Shown: positions 48,391 through 62,305 of the stretch, one piece after another
Position numbering within the stretch: position 1 is the stretch's first letter
How the letters are laid out: the number at the start of each line of letters is the position of its first letter
Assembly: GCF_018424605.1 (NCBI RefSeq)
Contig: NZ_QTKT01000008.1
Location: 124,001 to 188,000 of the forward strand
Direction of reading: 5' to 3'
Source of the DNA: Marinobacter lipolyticus
GTDB lineage: Bacteria; Pseudomonadota; Gammaproteobacteria; Pseudomonadales; Oleiphilaceae
DNA: 64,000 nucleotides
Program-made: the position numbers and the translations under genes
Notes under the pieces: generated by a model
Database searches by the model: none
What the model saw: only the letters and a program-made list of their open reading frames with translations
What the model was told of the DNA's origin: nothing

Positions 48391-48413
48391 TTGCCCCCAG
48401 AAGCTGGGGGCAA
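48391..48413 (-). promoter_or_regulatory. Hairpin at the 5' end of the rpsL leader
   Basis: TTGCCCCCAG and CTGGGGGCAA form a perfect 10-bp stem around a three-base loop, starting about ten bases after the predicted transcription start. The partial T-run after it (GTTTCATTG) could also let it end rpoBC transcripts. It may stabilise or attenuate the str mRNA. Confidence 0.5.
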
Positions 48414-48428
48414 AATTTAAGGGACGCA

Positions 48429-48457
48429 AGTTTAAGCCTGCGCCCCTGCACAGTCAA
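48429..48457 (-). promoter_or_regulatory. Promoter of the str operon (rpsL)
   Basis: TTGACT (48452-48457), 17-bp spacer and TAAACT (48429-48434) on the minus strand. The start near 48422 gives a 65-nt leader. This lets rpsL-rpsG-fusA-tufA run independently of rpoBC. Confidence 0.85.
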
Positions 48458-48476
48458 GATGACTGATCTCTTTTTG

Positions 48477-48511
48477 ACCACCCGCGGCATAAGTAACTAC
48501 CGGCGGGTGGT
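48477..48511 (-). repeat. Inverted repeat just after rpoC
   Basis: ACCACCCGC (48477-48485) and GCGGGTGGT (48503-48511) form a 9-bp stem with a 17-base loop, 12 bases beyond the rpoC stop. On the minus strand CAAAAAG follows, not T, so it is not an intrinsic terminator. It may protect the 3' end. Confidence 0.5.
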
Positions 48512-48522
48512 GCCGGCCCAAC

Positions 48523-52737
<4,215 letters not shown>

Positions 52738-52817
52738 CAGTAAAAGCTCCGGATGGCGTTAATCTCGGGCGGGCGCCCAGAGGGCGTCCCGCTCACGCTG
52801 CCAAAAAACAATTCGGC

Positions 52818-55800
52818 TCAGTCGGATTCCAGCTCGATGTCGATACCCAGCGAGCGGATTTCCTTGACAAGAACGTTGAAGGATTCGGGCATGCCCGGCT
52901 CCATGCGATGGTCGCCATCGACAATGTTCTTGTACATCTTGGTCCGACCGTTTACATCATCAGACTTGACGGTAAGCATTTCCTGCAGCGTGTATGCCGC
53001 ACCGTAGGCTTCCAGAGCCCACACTTCCATCTCACCGAAGCGCTGACCACCGAACTGCGCCTTACCACCCAGCGGCTGCTGGGTAACCAGGCTGTAAGAA
53101 CCGGTGGAACGAGCGTGCATCTTGTCGTCGATCAGGTGGTTCAGCTTGAGAATGTACATATAGCCAACGGTAACCGGGCGATCAAAGGCATCGCCGGTAC
53201 GGCCATCATACAGCTTGGTCTGACCTGTAGTATTCAGGCCAGCCAGCTCAAGCATCCGCTTGACCTCCGCTTCCTTGGCGCCGTCAAACACTGGCGTCGC
53301 CATCGGTACGCCGGAGCGAAGATTGCCAGCCAGATCCAGGATTTCCTTATCGGTAAAGGAATCCAGATCCACCTTGGTAACTTCGTCTGAGTGGTTGTAG
53401 ATCTCATCCAGAAGCTTGCGCAGCTCAGCAACCTTACGCTGCTCGTCAAGCATCTGACTGATCCGCTCACCCAGGCCTTTGGCCGCAGCACCCAGATGGG
53501 TCTCCAGCACCTGACCCACGTTCATCCGCGACGGTACACCCAGCGGGTTCAGCACGATATCCACGGTGGTACCGTTGTCATCGTATGGCATATCTTCGAT
53601 CGGCATGACCGCCGAGATAACACCCTTGTTACCATGACGACCGGCCATCTTGTCACCGGGCTGGATACGACGCTTGATCGCGAGGTAGACCTTGACGATC
53701 TTGAGAACGCCCGGAGCCAGGTCATCGCCCTGCTGAAGCTTGCCTTTCTTGTCATCAAAGCGCGCTTCGTGCTCTTTCTTGCGATCCTCAAGACCCTGCT
53801 CGGATTTCTCCAGCAGTTCGTTCAGGCTTTCGTCTTTCATGCGAAGCTTGAACCAGTCGGCCTTCGGCAGCTCGGCCAGGTAACCTTCGTCCAGCTTGGC
53901 ACCCTTCTTGAGACCGGGGCCGCTGATCACTTCCTGGCCCTTGAGCGCGTTGGTCAAACGCTCGTAGGTGGCGCCTTCAACGATGCGGTACTCGTCTTTC
54001 AGGTCCTTGCGGTACTGATCCAGCTGCTCTTTCTCGATGGCCTGGGCCCGCTGGTCCTTCTCGATGCCGTCACGGGTAAAGACTTGCACGTCAATAACCG
54101 TGCCACGGGTGCCGGTCGGCACACGGGAGGATGTGTCTTTCACATCCGACGCCTTCTCACCGAAGATCGCACGCAGCAGCTTCTCTTCCGGTGTCAGCTG
54201 GGTTTCGCCCTTCGGCGTTACCTTGCCTACCAGAATGTCACCGGGGCCAACTTCCGCACCGATATAAACAATCCCGGACTCATCCAGCTTGGACAGCGCG
54301 CTTTCACCAACGTTCGGAATATCCGCGGTGATTTCCTCGCTTCCCAGCTTGGTGTCCCGAGCCACACAGGTCAGTTCCTGAATGTGGATGGTGGTCAGAC
54401 GATCTTCCTGCACCACTTTCTCGGAGATGAGGATGGAGTCCTCAAAGTTGTAACCGTTCCAGGGCATGAACGCGATGCGCATGTTCTGGCCCAGTGCCAG
54501 CTCACCCAGATCTACCGACGGCCCGTCTGCAAGCACATCGCCGCGGGCAACCACATCACCCTGGCGCACGATGGAACGCTGGTTGATGCAGGTGTTCTGG
54601 TTCGAGCGGGTGTACTTGGTGAGGTTGTAGATATCCACACCAGCGTCACCGGCTTCGGTTTCCGTATCGTTCACACGGACAACCACACGGGCGGCGTCCA
54701 CACTTTCGATCACACCGCCGCGACGGGCGGTCACGCAGACGCCGGAGTCCTGTGCCACCGTGCGTTCTACACCGGTACCGACCAGCGGCACCTGTGAACG
54801 CAGGGTCGGAACCGCCTGACGCTGCATGTTCGAGCCCATCAACGCCCGGTTGGCGTCATCGTGCTCGAGGAACGGGATCAACGAAGCAGCAACCGACACC
54901 ACCTGGCGCGGAGACACGTCCATGAAGTTGACGTTTTCCGGCGGGGTTACGGTGAATTCGTTCTGATGACGAACGGTAACCAGCTCATCGGACAGACGCT
55001 TGTTGTCGTCCATGGCTGCGCTGGCCTGGGCGATCACGTAGTTGCTTTCCTCAATGGCGGAAAGGTAAACCACGTCGTCAGTTACCAGGCCATCAACCAC
55101 TTTCCGGTACGGACTTTCCAGGAAGCCGTAGGAGTTGGAGCGGGCATAGGTCGCCAGCGAGTTGATCAGACCGATGTTCGGGCCTTCCGGGGTCTCGATC
55201 GGACACACACGACCGTAGTGGGTCGGGTGTACGTCACGGACTTCGAAGCCGGCGCGCTCGCGGGTCAGACCGCCTGGCCCAAGGGCCGAGATACGACGCT
55301 TATGAGTGACCTCGGACAGCGGGTTGTTCTGGTCCATGAACTGGGACAGCTGGCTGGAACCGAAGAACTCCTTCACCGCCGCCGCTACCGGCTTGGCGTT
55401 GATCAGGTCCTGCGGCATCAGGCCTTCGCTTTCTGCCAGACTCAGGCGCTCGCGAACCGCACGCTCGACGCGCACCAGGCCAACGCGGAACTGGTTCTCG
55501 GCCATTTCACCGACGCAACGAACACGACGGTTACCCAGGTTGTCGATGTCGTCGACCTGGCCCTGACCGTTACGGATATCGATCAGCGTCTTGAGCACGT
55601 CGATGATGTCGTCGTGGGTCAGCGTACCTTCCCCGGTGCTTTCTTCACGACGCAGACGACGGTTCAGCTTCATACGGCCAACCGCGGACAGGTCGTAACG
55701 CTCCTCGGAGAAGAACAGGTTGTTGAACAGGTTCTCCGCCGACTCTTTCGTGGGGGGCTCGCCAGGACGCATCATGCGATAGATCTCGACCAACGCCTCC

Positions 55801-56894
55801 AGCGGAGTGCGAGTCGGATCAATACGCAGGGTGTCGGACATGAACGGACCGCAATCCAGATCGTTGGTATACAGTGTCTCGATGTCGGTTACACCGGCAT
55901 CCAGGATCTTGGTAACGATCTCTTCGCTCAGCTCGCTGTTCGCCTCAACCAGCACTTCGCCGGACTTGGTATCCACCATGTCCTTGGCCAATACTCGGCC
56001 GTACAGGTATTCGGTCGGCACTTCCAGCTCGTTGATGCCAGCTTTTTCAAGCTGCTTGATGTGACGAGCGGTAATACGGCGGCCTTCTTCAACGATCAGA
56101 TTGCCTTCGTTGTCCTTGATATCGAACGTGGCAATGTCACCGCGCAGTCGGCTTGGCACCAGTTCCAGCTTGCACACTTCCGCGCCCAGGCTGAACTTAC
56201 TGGTTTCAAAAAACATCTCGAGCATCTGCTCGGAGGTGTAGCCCAGCGCTCTGAGCAGAATCGATGCCGGCAGCTTACGGCGACGGTCGATTCGAACGAA
56301 CACGCTGTCTTTCGGATCAAACTCGAAATCCAGCCAGGAGCCACGGTAAGGAATCACCCGCGCAGAGTACAACAGCTTGCCGGATGAGTGGGTCTTGCCC
56401 TTGTCGTGATCGAAGAACACACCAGGTGAACGGTGGAGCTGGGAGACGATTACTCGCTCGGTACCATTAATAACAAAGGTACCGTTCTCCGTCATAAGGG
56501 GCATTTCGCCCATGTAGACTTCCTGCTCTTTGATATCCTTGATCGCCTTGTTGGACGATTCCTTATCGTAAATGATAAGGCGGACTTTAACGCGCAGCGG
56601 CGCTGCGTAGGTTACGCCCCTAAGCTGGCATTCCTTGACATCAAATACCGGCTCACCGATACGGTAACTCACGTATTCGAGCGCGGCGTTGCCAGAGTAA
56701 CTGACAATCGGGAATACGGATTTGAATGCTGCGTGAAGACCGGTTTCCCGGCGATCTTCAGGTGCGGCTTCCATTTGCAGGAAGTCCCGGAACGAATCCA
56801 GCTGAATAGACAGCAAATAGGGGACGTCCATCACGGAAGGCAATTTACTAAAATCTTTGCGAATCCGCTTTTTCTCAGTGTAGGAGTAAGTCAT
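52818..56894 (-). CDS. rpoB: RNA polymerase beta subunit
   Basis: Second large catalytic subunit, holding the rifampicin pocket. Seen: 1358 aa. [20 protein letters not shown] starts it; an ATG two codons earlier sits too close to the GGGGA ribosome site. The rifampicin region [20 protein letters not shown] followed by [10 protein letters not shown] is wild type. The C-terminal block [19 protein letters not shown] clamps rpoC. The 242-bp spacer from rplL contains an attenuator hairpin. Length and order suggest the standard gammaproteobacterial form. Confidence 0.99.
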   Translation of the reverse strand: MTYSYTEKKRIRKDFSKLPSVMDVPYLLSIQLDSFRDFLQMEAAPEDRRETGLHAAFKSVFPIVSYSGNAALEYVSYRIGEPVFDVKECQLRGVTYAAPLRVKVRLIIYDKESSNKAIKDIKEQEVYMGEMPLMTENGTFVINGTERVIVSQLHRSPGVFFDHDKGKTHSSGKLLYSARVIPYRGSWLDFEFDPKDSVFVRIDRRRKLPASILLRALGYTSEQMLEMFFETSKFSLGAEVCKLELVPSRLRGDIATFDIKDNEGNLIVEEGRRITARHIKQLEKAGINELEVPTEYLYGRVLAKDMVDTKSGEVLVEANSELSEEIVTKILDAGVTDIETLYTNDLDCGPFMSDTLRIDPTRTPLEALVEIYRMMRPGEPPTKESAENLFNNLFFSEERYDLSAVGRMKLNRRLRREESTGEGTLTHDDIIDVLKTLIDIRNGQGQVDDIDNLGNRRVRCVGEMAENQFRVGLVRVERAVRERLSLAESEGLMPQDLINAKPVAAAVKEFFGSSQLSQFMDQNNPLSEVTHKRRISALGPGGLTRERAGFEVRDVHPTHYGRVCPIETPEGPNIGLINSLATYARSNSYGFLESPYRKVVDGLVTDDVVYLSAIEESNYVIAQASAAMDDNKRLSDELVTVRHQNEFTVTPPENVNFMDVSPRQVVSVAASLIPFLEHDDANRALMGSNMQRQAVPTLRSQVPLVGTGVERTVAQDSGVCVTARRGGVIESVDAARVVVRVNDTETEAGDAGVDIYNLTKYTRSNQNTCINQRSIVRQGDVVARGDVLADGPSVDLGELALGQNMRIAFMPWNGYNFEDSILISEKVVQEDRLTTIHIQELTCVARDTKLGSEEITADIPNVGESALSKLDESGIVYIGAEVGPGDILVGKVTPKGETQLTPEEKLLRAIFGEKASDVKDTSSRVPTGTRGTVIDVQVFTRDGIEKDQRAQAIEKEQLDQYRKDLKDEYRIVEGATYERLTNALKGQEVISGPGLKKGAKLDEGYLAELPKADWFKLRMKDESLNELLEKSEQGLEDRKKEHEARFDDKKGKLQQGDDLAPGVLKIVKVYLAIKRRIQPGDKMAGRHGNKGVISAVMPIEDMPYDDNGTTVDIVLNPLGVPSRMNVGQVLETHLGAAAKGLGERISQMLDEQRKVAELRKLLDEIYNHSDEVTKVDLDSFTDKEILDLAGNLRSGVPMATPVFDGAKEAEVKRMLELAGLNTTGQTKLYDGRTGDAFDRPVTVGYMYILKLNHLIDDKMHARSTGSYSLVTQQPLGGKAQFGGQRFGEMEVWALEAYGAAYTLQEMLTVKSDDVNGRTKMYKNIVDGDHRMEPGMPESFNVLVKEIRSLGIDIELESD

Positions 56895-57064
56895 CTGCAT
56901 TCCCCAGCTTTAGACCTGATACCTGGTATCAAGAAGCAACCATTGTTCTGCTTCGGGGCCGAATTGCTCGGCATACTGCGCCGTCTTGAACAAGACTCTG
57001 GCTGTAGGTTATAGAAACTGACATCAACCTGTAATTGCACACCAGACTCTATAGCATATACAAC

Positions 57065-57096
57065 AGAAAAAGGCCGGTGGCACAAAGCCACCAGCC
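57065..57096 (-). terminator. Attenuator between rplL and rpoB
   Basis: GGCUGGUGGC pairs with GCCACCGGCC (one G-U) around five bases (57072-57096), followed on the minus strand by TTTTTCTG. It starts 40 bases after rplL. As in E. coli, partial read-through would keep rpoBC below ribosomal proteins. The rest of 56895-57064 shows no clear promoter. Confidence 0.85.
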
Positions 57097-57136
57097 TATC
57101 CATGCTTAATGCACGGTTTCGATCAACAGCCGACTC

Positions 57137-57511
57137 TTACTTGAGCTCAACAGAAGCGCCTGCTTCCTCAAGCTTCTTCTTGGCTTCTTCAGCGTCAGCT
57201 TTGCTCGCAGCTTCCTTGATGGTAGAAGGAGCACCGTCAACCATTTCCTTAGCTTCTTTCAGACCCAGGCCAGTCAGTTCACGAACGGCCTTGATAACGT
57301 TTACTTTCTTCTCACCAGGACCGGTAAGAACAACGTCAAATTCGGTCTGCTCTTCAGCAGCTTCGCCAGCAGCGGCAGCTGCAGGCGCAGCAGCTACGGC
57401 GGCAGCCGCAGATACGCCGAACTTCTCTTCCATTGCTTCAACCAGCGCAACAACGTCCATTACGCTCATTTCTGCAATTGCGTTCAAAATGTCTTCGTTA
57501 GACAGAGCCAT
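57137..57511 (-). CDS. rplL: 50S ribosomal protein L7/L12
   Basis: Multicopy stalk protein recruiting translation factors. Seen: 124 aa. The N-terminal dimer domain is [20 protein letters not shown], and an Ala-rich hinge ([16 protein letters not shown]) leads to the factor-binding domain with [20 protein letters not shown]. It lies 40 bases after rplJ and is followed by the attenuator before rpoB, so it should be the most abundant product of this unit. Confidence 0.99.
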   Translation of the reverse strand: MALSNEDILNAIAEMSVMDVVALVEAMEEKFGVSAAAAVAAAPAAAAAGEAAEEQTEFDVVLTGPGEKKVNVIKAVRELTGLGLKEAKEMVDGAPSTIKEAASKADAEEAKKKLEEAGASVELK

Positions 57512-57551
57512 GACTTTCTCCCAAAAATATAAAAAATGGTGTTCAACAGAA

Positions 57552-58082
57552 TCAAGCAGCTTCTTGCTTCTGGTCGCGAACTGCCGCTACAGCACGAGTC
57601 ACTTTCGAAGGAACTTCGTTCAGTGTACGTGCCAGCTTGGTGATCGGTGCCTGTGTTACGGCGGCCAGCATTGTCAACGCTTCGTGACGCGTTGGCAGCT
57701 TGGCCAGGCGATCAATCTGGTCTGCACCCATCAGCTCACCGCCGACGGCCAGGCCTTTGATCTCAAATGCCTCTTTCTCTTTGGCAAAATCCTTCAGCAG
57801 GCGCGCAGCCGCTCCCGGATCTTCCATAGAGAATGCCAGAATGGTCGGGCCAACCAGGGCCTCATCGATGCACTCGAACTCGGTACCACGAATCGCAATC
57901 TTCGCCAGGTTGTTACGAACAACCTTCAGACGTACGTTTTCGGCACGAGCCTTGGCACGAAGAGCCGTCATGTCACCAGAGGTCACACCACGGTAGTCAG
58001 CCAGAACCACAGACAGAGCACCACCGGCAGTCTCGTTGACTTCAGCGACGATCGCTTTCTTGTCTTCGAGTCTAATTGCCAC
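57552..58082 (-). CDS. rplJ: 50S ribosomal protein L10
   Basis: Base of the L7/L12 stalk and, with L12, repressor of its own operon. Seen: 176 aa. It starts with GTG after GAGGAG, giving [20 protein letters not shown]. The rRNA-binding part has [20 protein letters not shown] and [14 protein letters not shown], and the C-terminal helix carries the L12 dimers. It is preceded by a 225-nt structured leader. Confidence 0.98.
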   Translation of the reverse strand: MAIRLEDKKAIVAEVNETAGGALSVVLADYRGVTSGDMTALRAKARAENVRLKVVRNNLAKIAIRGTEFECIDEALVGPTILAFSMEDPGAAARLLKDFAKEKEAFEIKGLAVGGELMGADQIDRLAKLPTRHEALTMLAAVTQAPITKLARTLNEVPSKVTRAVAAVRDQKQEAA

Positions 58083-58300
58083 TGGATTTCTCCTCGATTT
58101 CGCCGGGGTTATCCCGGCAAACCCATCATTGCCCTTGCGGGCGCCTTAACGGTGTTTGGGTTCAGAGAGAACGTCTTCACACCGTCTGCGCAGGCGTTGC
58201 TTTAACCCTTGTAGCCGCTCCGCATTTAACAGAACGGCTTCGGGGGCCTGCGGTCTTTGACAGCCTTGGCTTCCGCCCAGACTACAAAGTAACTACCGCT
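58083..58300 (-). promoter_or_regulatory. L10 leader of the rplJL-rpoBC mRNA
   Basis: The 225-bp spacer between rplA and rplJ contains GCCTGCGCAGACGGTGT (minus strand, about 58183-58199), resembling the core of the L10-leader element that mimics the 23S stalk base. Two tight hairpins follow: GCCC-GCAA-GGGC (58131-58142) and GCCGGG-ATAAC-CCCGGC (58102-58118), the last just before the ribosome site. Autorepression by L10-L12 is inferred. Confidence 0.65.
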
Positions 58301-58307
58301 CAAAGGA

Positions 58308-59006
58308 TCAGATGTTCAGACCGCTCTGATCGATAGTCAGGCCAGGACCCATAGTTGACGAAACGGTGATCTTCTTGAGATACACACCTTTCGCCGACGA
58401 CGGCTTGGCCTTTTTCAGGTCTGCCACGAGCGCTTCAAGGTTTTCCTTGATGTTCTCGGCAGAGAATTCAACATTACCCAACGGCGCATGAATGATGCCG
58501 TTTTTGTCGGTGCGGTACCGAACCTGACCAGCCTTGGCGTTCTTGACCGCAGTCTCAACGTCCGGAGTCACAGTACCGACTTTCGGGTTCGGCATCAGGC
58601 CGCGGGGACCCAGGATCTGGCCCAGCTGACCAACAACACGCATGGCGTCCGGAGTAGCGATAACCACATCGAAATCCATGTTGCCTTTCTTGACCTCTTC
58701 CGCCAGGTCATCCATGCCAACAATGTCGGCACCGGCCGCGGTCGCTTTTTCAGCGTTCGCACCCTGGGTGAAGACGGCTACGCGAACCGACTTACCAGTG
58801 CCGTGAGGCAGCACGGTGCTGCTACGGACAACCTGATCGGATTTACGCGCGTCCACACCCAGGTTCACCGCAACGTCTACAGATTCTTTGAACTTGACGC
58901 TCTGACCCAGCTCGACGAGCAGGGCTACGGCCTCATCCACAGAGTAGGCGCGGGTTGAATCTACTTTTTCGCGAATCAGCTTCTGACGCTTGCTCAGCTT
59001 TGCCAT
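58308..59006 (-). CDS. rplA: 50S ribosomal protein L1
   Basis: Mobile stalk protein involved in E-site tRNA release, and repressor of its own operon in E. coli. Seen: 232 aa. [20 protein letters not shown] opens it, and [20 protein letters not shown] is the family signature. The ATG lies one base after the rplK stop; six codons upstream are rejected. The second domain contains [20 protein letters not shown]. Confidence 0.98.
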   Translation of the reverse strand: MAKLSKRQKLIREKVDSTRAYSVDEAVALLVELGQSVKFKESVDVAVNLGVDARKSDQVVRSSTVLPHGTGKSVRVAVFTQGANAEKATAAGADIVGMDDLAEEVKKGNMDFDVVIATPDAMRVVGQLGQILGPRGLMPNPKVGTVTPDVETAVKNAKAGQVRYRTDKNGIIHAPLGNVEFSAENIKENLEALVADLKKAKPSSAKGVYLKKITVSSTMGPGLTIDQSGLNI

Positions 59007-59007
59007 G

Positions 59008-59439
59008 TTACAGGCCCTCCACATTCAGGCCCATACTGCGGGCTGTTCCTGCAATGGTACGAACCGCTGCATCCATATCGGCTGCAGTCAGATCCGGCTC
59101 TTTGGTCTTGGCAATTTCTTCAAGCTGCTCACGGGTCACGGTACCGACTTTGTCGGTATTCGGACGACCGGAGCCACTCTTGATGCCAGCTGCCTTTTTC
59201 AGCAGAACCGGTGCAGGCGGGGTCTTAGTGATAAAGGTAAAGCTGCGATCACTGTAAACAGTAATGACAGTCGGAATCGGCAGACCCGGCTCCATGTCCT
59301 GGGTCTGGGCGTTGAACGCCTTACAGAATTCCATGATGTTCACACCGCGCTGACCCAGAGCAGGACCAACGGGGGGGCTCGGGTTGGCCTTACCGGCAGC
59401 AACCTGAAGCTTGATATAGGCTTCGATCTTCTTCGCCAT
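59008..59439 (-). CDS. rplK: 50S ribosomal protein L11
   Basis: Factor-binding-centre protein needed for RelA activation. Seen: 143 aa. [20 protein letters not shown] and the Pro-rich hinge [20 protein letters not shown], site of thiostrepton-linked contacts, are intact. The C-domain binds 23S rRNA with [20 protein letters not shown]. It lies 118 bases after nusG, beyond a terminator. Confidence 0.98.
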   Translation of the reverse strand: MAKKIEAYIKLQVAAGKANPSPPVGPALGQRGVNIMEFCKAFNAQTQDMEPGLPIPTVITVYSDRSFTFITKTPPAPVLLKKAAGIKSGSGRPNTDKVGTVTREQLEEIAKTKEPDLTAADMDAAVRTIAGTARSMGLNVEGL

Positions 59440-59452
59440 GATAAATCTCCTA

Positions 59453-59479
59453 TGGGTTCAGACGCCTTTCGGCTCCCCT
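59453..59479 (-). promoter_or_regulatory. Possible L1-binding leader element of rplK
   Basis: On the minus strand GGGGA-GCC-GAAA-GGC-GTCTGAA-CCC forms two short helices with an asymmetric loop, 15 bases before the rplK start. The shape recalls L1 sites on mRNA, but the helices are short. No clear promoter was found in 59440-59503. Confidence 0.3.
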
Positions 59480-59503
59480 GTAGTTACAACTGCAAAAAGC
59501 AGA

Positions 59504-59539
59504 CACAAAAAGCCCGCGACGCATGAGCGCGCGAGCTTT
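59504..59539 (-). terminator. Terminator between nusG and rplK
   Basis: AAAGCTCGCG pairs with CGCGGGCTTT (one G-U) around 11 bases (59509-59518 with 59530-59539). On the minus strand it is followed by TTGTGT after a T-run. It separates secE-nusG from rplKA. Confidence 0.8.
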
Positions 59540-59557
59540 CAGATTTCAGGCCGCGAC

Positions 59558-60091
59558 CTAGTCTTTTTCAACCTGCCCGAACTCCAGCTCTACCGGAGTT
59601 GAGCGACCGAAGATCAGAACCGCAACCTTGACCCGACTCTTCTCATAGTCGACTTCTTCTACCACGCCATTGAAATCCGCAAACGGACCTTCAACCACGC
59701 GCACAATCTCGCCCGGCTCGAACAGAGTCTTGGGCTTCGGCTTATCCGCACCACTCTCAACGCGACGCAGAATCGCCTCCGCTTCACGCTCAGTGATCGG
59801 CGCCGGCTTATCCTTGGTACCACCAATGAAGCCCAGCACTCGCGGCGTGTTCTTCACCAGGTGCCAGGTGCCATCATCCATTTCCATCTGAACGAGCACA
59901 TAGCCGGGATAAAACTTGCGCTCGCTCTTGCGCTTCTTGCCATCGCGCATTTCGACAACTTCTTCGGTGGGAACAAGAATCTCACCAAACTTGTCTTCCA
60001 TGCCCTCGAGAGCCACGCGCTCTTTCAGAGTGCGCATTACATGCTTTTCGAAGCCAGAATACGCGTGAACGACGTACCAGCGCTTAGCCAT
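59558..60091 (-). CDS. nusG: Transcription antitermination/elongation factor NusG
   Basis: Binds RNA polymerase and links it to Rho or, through S10, to the ribosome. Seen: 177 aa. The N-terminal domain [20 protein letters not shown] and [20 protein letters not shown] leads to a C-terminal KOW domain with [20 protein letters not shown]. The start and length are standard. It lies 12 bases after secE, forming the usual secE-nusG pair. Confidence 0.98.
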   Translation of the reverse strand: MAKRWYVVHAYSGFEKHVMRTLKERVALEGMEDKFGEILVPTEEVVEMRDGKKRKSERKFYPGYVLVQMEMDDGTWHLVKNTPRVLGFIGGTKDKPAPITEREAEAILRRVESGADKPKPKTLFEPGEIVRVVEGPFADFNGVVEEVDYEKSRVKVAVLIFGRSTPVELEFGQVEKD

Positions 60092-60103
60092 TGCCCACTC
60101 CTG

Positions 60104-60472
60104 TTAACCGATAAATCCGGCGACCAGCCAACTGATCAGCGAATCCATTCCCCACAACAACAACGCCACAACCAACACAAACACCACAACAATAACGGTG
60201 GTTTGTATCAACTCCGGCCTGGTGGGCCATACAACTTTCCGGATCTCTACCCGCGCTTCCTTGAGCAGCGCCGCAAAACGGCGACCACGGTCGGTCTGCA
60301 GCGCAACAAAAACCGCTACCAGCGCAAGAGCCACGAGAGCCAGAACACGATACAGCAGTGACTCGGCATTAAAATACTGATTTCCCACCACACCGATGGC
60401 AATCAGAACGAAAACAACCAGCCACTTCACGGTATCGAAACGGCTGGCTGACTGAACGGCTTTTGACTCCAT
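60104..60472 (-). CDS. secE: Preprotein translocase subunit SecE
   Basis: Clamps SecY in the translocon. Seen: 122 aa with three membrane helices (about 16-33, 40-58, 92-116), the long gammaproteobacterial form. The conserved amphipathic motif EARVEIRKVVWPTRPELIQT precedes the last helix. A frame extension of 21 codons runs into tRNA-Trp and is rejected. MESKAVQSASRFDT is the likely start. It lies 33 bases after the tRNA. Confidence 0.97.
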   Translation of the reverse strand: MESKAVQSASRFDTVKWLVVFVLIAIGVVGNQYFNAESLLYRVLALVALALVAVFVALQTDRGRRFAALLKEARVEIRKVVWPTRPELIQTTVIVVVFVLVVALLLWGMDSLISWLVAGFIG

Positions 60473-60505
60473 AGGAATCAACTTATGTATCCGGATGTTA
60501 AAAAA

Positions 60506-60581
<76 letters not shown>

Positions 60582-60610
60582 GCACCGAAACAACTCAGCG
60601 CAACACAAAG

Positions 60611-60628
60611 AGTAACCCGAAGGTTACT
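60611..60628 (-). terminator. UUCG hairpin overlapping the tufB stop codon
   Basis: AGTAACC-TTCG-GGTTACT is a 7-bp stem with a very stable tetraloop; the TAA stop lies in the first arm. The following CTTTGTGTT is only weakly T-rich, so read-through to tRNA-Trp, secE and nusG is likely. Confidence 0.6.
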
Positions 60629-61820
60629 CGATGATCTTGGAGACCACGCCTGCGCCAACGGTACGGCCGCCTTCGCGAATCGCGAAGCGCAGACCATCTT
60701 CCATGGCGATCGGGGCGATCAGGGTAACACTCATCTTGACGTTATCACCCGGCATTACCATTTCCACACCTTCCGGCAGTTCGCAAGAACCGGTTACGTC
60801 GGTGGTACGGAAGTAGAACTGCGGACGGTAGCCCTTGAAGAACGGAGTATGACGACCACCTTCTTCTTTGGACAGCACGTACACTTCGCACTCAAACTTG
60901 GTGTGCGGCTTGATGGAGCCCGGCACACACAGAACCTGGCCACGCTCAACGTCGTCACGCTTGGTACCACGCAGCAGAACACCAACGTTCTCACCAGCAC
61001 GACCTTCGTCCAGCAGCTTGCGGAACATCTCAACACCGGTACAGGTGGTCTTCACGGTATCTTTGATACCAACGATTTCCACTTCGTCACCGACCTTGAT
61101 GATGCCACGCTCCACACGACCGGTCACAACGGTACCACGACCAGAGATGGAGAATACGTCCTCGATCGGCATCAGGAACGGCTGATCGATGGCACGCTCC
61201 GGCTCAGGGATGTAGTCATCCAGGGCTTCTACCAGCTTCTTCACAGCGGTAGTACCCATTTCGTTGTCGTCTTTGCCTTCCAGCGCCATCAGCGCAGAAC
61301 CGGTGATGATCGGAGTGTCGTCACCCGGGAAGTCGTACTGGCTCAGCAGGTCACGAACTTCCATCTCGACCAGCTCAAGCAGCTCTTCATCGTCAACCAT
61401 GTCCGCTTTGTTCAGGAACACAACGATGAAAGGAACGCCTACCTGACGGGACAGCAGGATGTGCTCACGAGTCTGCGGCATGGGGCCGTCAGCTGCGGAA
61501 CAAACCAGGATCGCGCCGTCCATCTGAGCCGCACCGGTGATCATGTTCTTCACATAGTCGGCGTGGCCCGGGCAGTCTACGTGTGCGTAGTGACGGGTCG
61601 GAGAATCGTACTCAACGTGAGAGGTGGCGATGGTGATACCACGCGCACGCTCTTCCGGTGCGTTATCGATCTGGTCGAATGCACGACTTTCGCCAGTACC
61701 CCACACCTCGTGACAAACACGGGTCAGAGCTGCGGTCAGAGTGGTTTTACCATGGTCAACGTGACCAATAGTACCCACGTTCAAGTGCGGCTTATTACGT
61801 TCAAACTTAGACTTAGACAT
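60624..61820 (-). CDS. tufB: Elongation factor Tu, copy B
   Basis: Same role as the copy at 44041-45237. Seen: 398 aa from the ATG at 61818-61820 ([10 protein letters not shown]). The frame is open 11 codons further but without a ribosome site. P-loop [16 protein letters not shown] and NKAD are intact. It differs from copy A at residues 2, 4, 7, 9, 44-46 (ESR instead of TAS), 58, and a few positions in domain 2. The long shared stretches suggest gene conversion. It follows four tRNA genes, the classical thrU-tyrU-glyT-thrT-tufB layout. Confidence 0.98.
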   Translation of the reverse strand: MSKSKFERNKPHLNVGTIGHVDHGKTTLTAALTRVCHEVWGTGESRAFDQIDNAPEERARGITIATSHVEYDSPTRHYAHVDCPGHADYVKNMITGAAQMDGAILVCSAADGPMPQTREHILLSRQVGVPFIVVFLNKADMVDDEELLELVEMEVRDLLSQYDFPGDDTPIITGSALMALEGKDDNEMGTTAVKKLVEALDDYIPEPERAIDQPFLMPIEDVFSISGRGTVVTGRVERGIIKVGDEVEIVGIKDTVKTTCTGVEMFRKLLDEGRAGENVGVLLRGTKRDDVERGQVLCVPGSIKPHTKFECEVYVLSKEEGGRHTPFFKGYRPQFYFRTTDVTGSCELPEGVEMVMPGDNVKMSVTLIAPIAMEDGLRFAIREGGRTVGAGVVSKIIE

Positions 61821-61871
61821 TCGACCAATCTCCCTAATCAACCTGGATCGCAACGTTGACCGGACAAATAG

Positions 61872-61947
61872 TGGAGCTCATGACCGGAATTGAACCGGTG
61901 ACCTCATCCTTACCAAGGATGTGCTCTACCGACTGAGCTACATGAGC
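61872..61947 (-). tRNA. thrT: tRNA-Thr (GGT)
   Basis: 76 nt: acceptor GCTCATG/CATGAGC, anticodon loop CTTGGTA, T-loop GTTCAATTC, encoded CCA. It is the last tRNA before tufB, 51 bases upstream of it. Confidence 0.97.
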
Positions 61948-61964
61948 ATTTCAAAAAACCAAAT

Positions 61965-62039
<75 letters not shown>

Positions 62040-62049
62040 GAGCAATTAG

Positions 62050-62134
62050 TGGTGGAGGGGGCAGGATTCGAACCTGCGAAGGCGATGCCGTCAGATTTAC
62101 AGTCTGATCCCTTTGGCCACTCGGGAACCCCTCC
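62050..62134 (-). tRNA. tyrU: tRNA-Tyr (GTA)
   Basis: 85 nt with a long variable arm (class II): acceptor GGAGGGG/CCCCTCC, anticodon loop CTGTAAA, T-loop GTTCGAATC, encoded CCA. Ten bases separate it from tRNA-Gly. Confidence 0.97.
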
Positions 62135-62172
62135 GAGTCGAATCCGCTTACGCGAACCCGGCAAAACTTAAA

Positions 62173-62248
62173 TGGAGCTGGCGGACGGAATCGAACCCCC
62201 GACCTGCTGATTACAAGTCAGCTGCTCTACCAACTGAGCTACGCCAGC
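62173..62248 (-). tRNA. thrU: tRNA-Thr (TGT)
   Basis: 76 nt: acceptor GCTGGCG/CGCCAGC, anticodon loop CTTGTAA, T-loop GTTCGATTC, encoded CCA. First gene of the tRNA-tufB transcript, about 22 bases after the predicted start. Confidence 0.97.
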
Positions 62249-62276
62249 TCACAATCGCCTCGTCAGCGAGGGCGGT

Positions 62277-62305
62277 ATACTACGGATTTTTTTCTGGCGT
62301 TGCAA
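62277..62305 (-). promoter_or_regulatory. Promoter of the tRNA-tufB operon
   Basis: TTGCAA (62300-62305), 17-bp spacer with an A-tract, TAGTAT (62277-62282) on the minus strand. ACCGCCC follows the -10, a GC-rich discriminator of the kind linked to stringent control of stable RNA. The box overlaps the stop codon of the SPOR gene. Confidence 0.75.

Noticed and set aside
48477-48511. Hairpin after rpoC as an intrinsic terminator
   Set aside because: On the minus strand A residues, not T, follow the stem.
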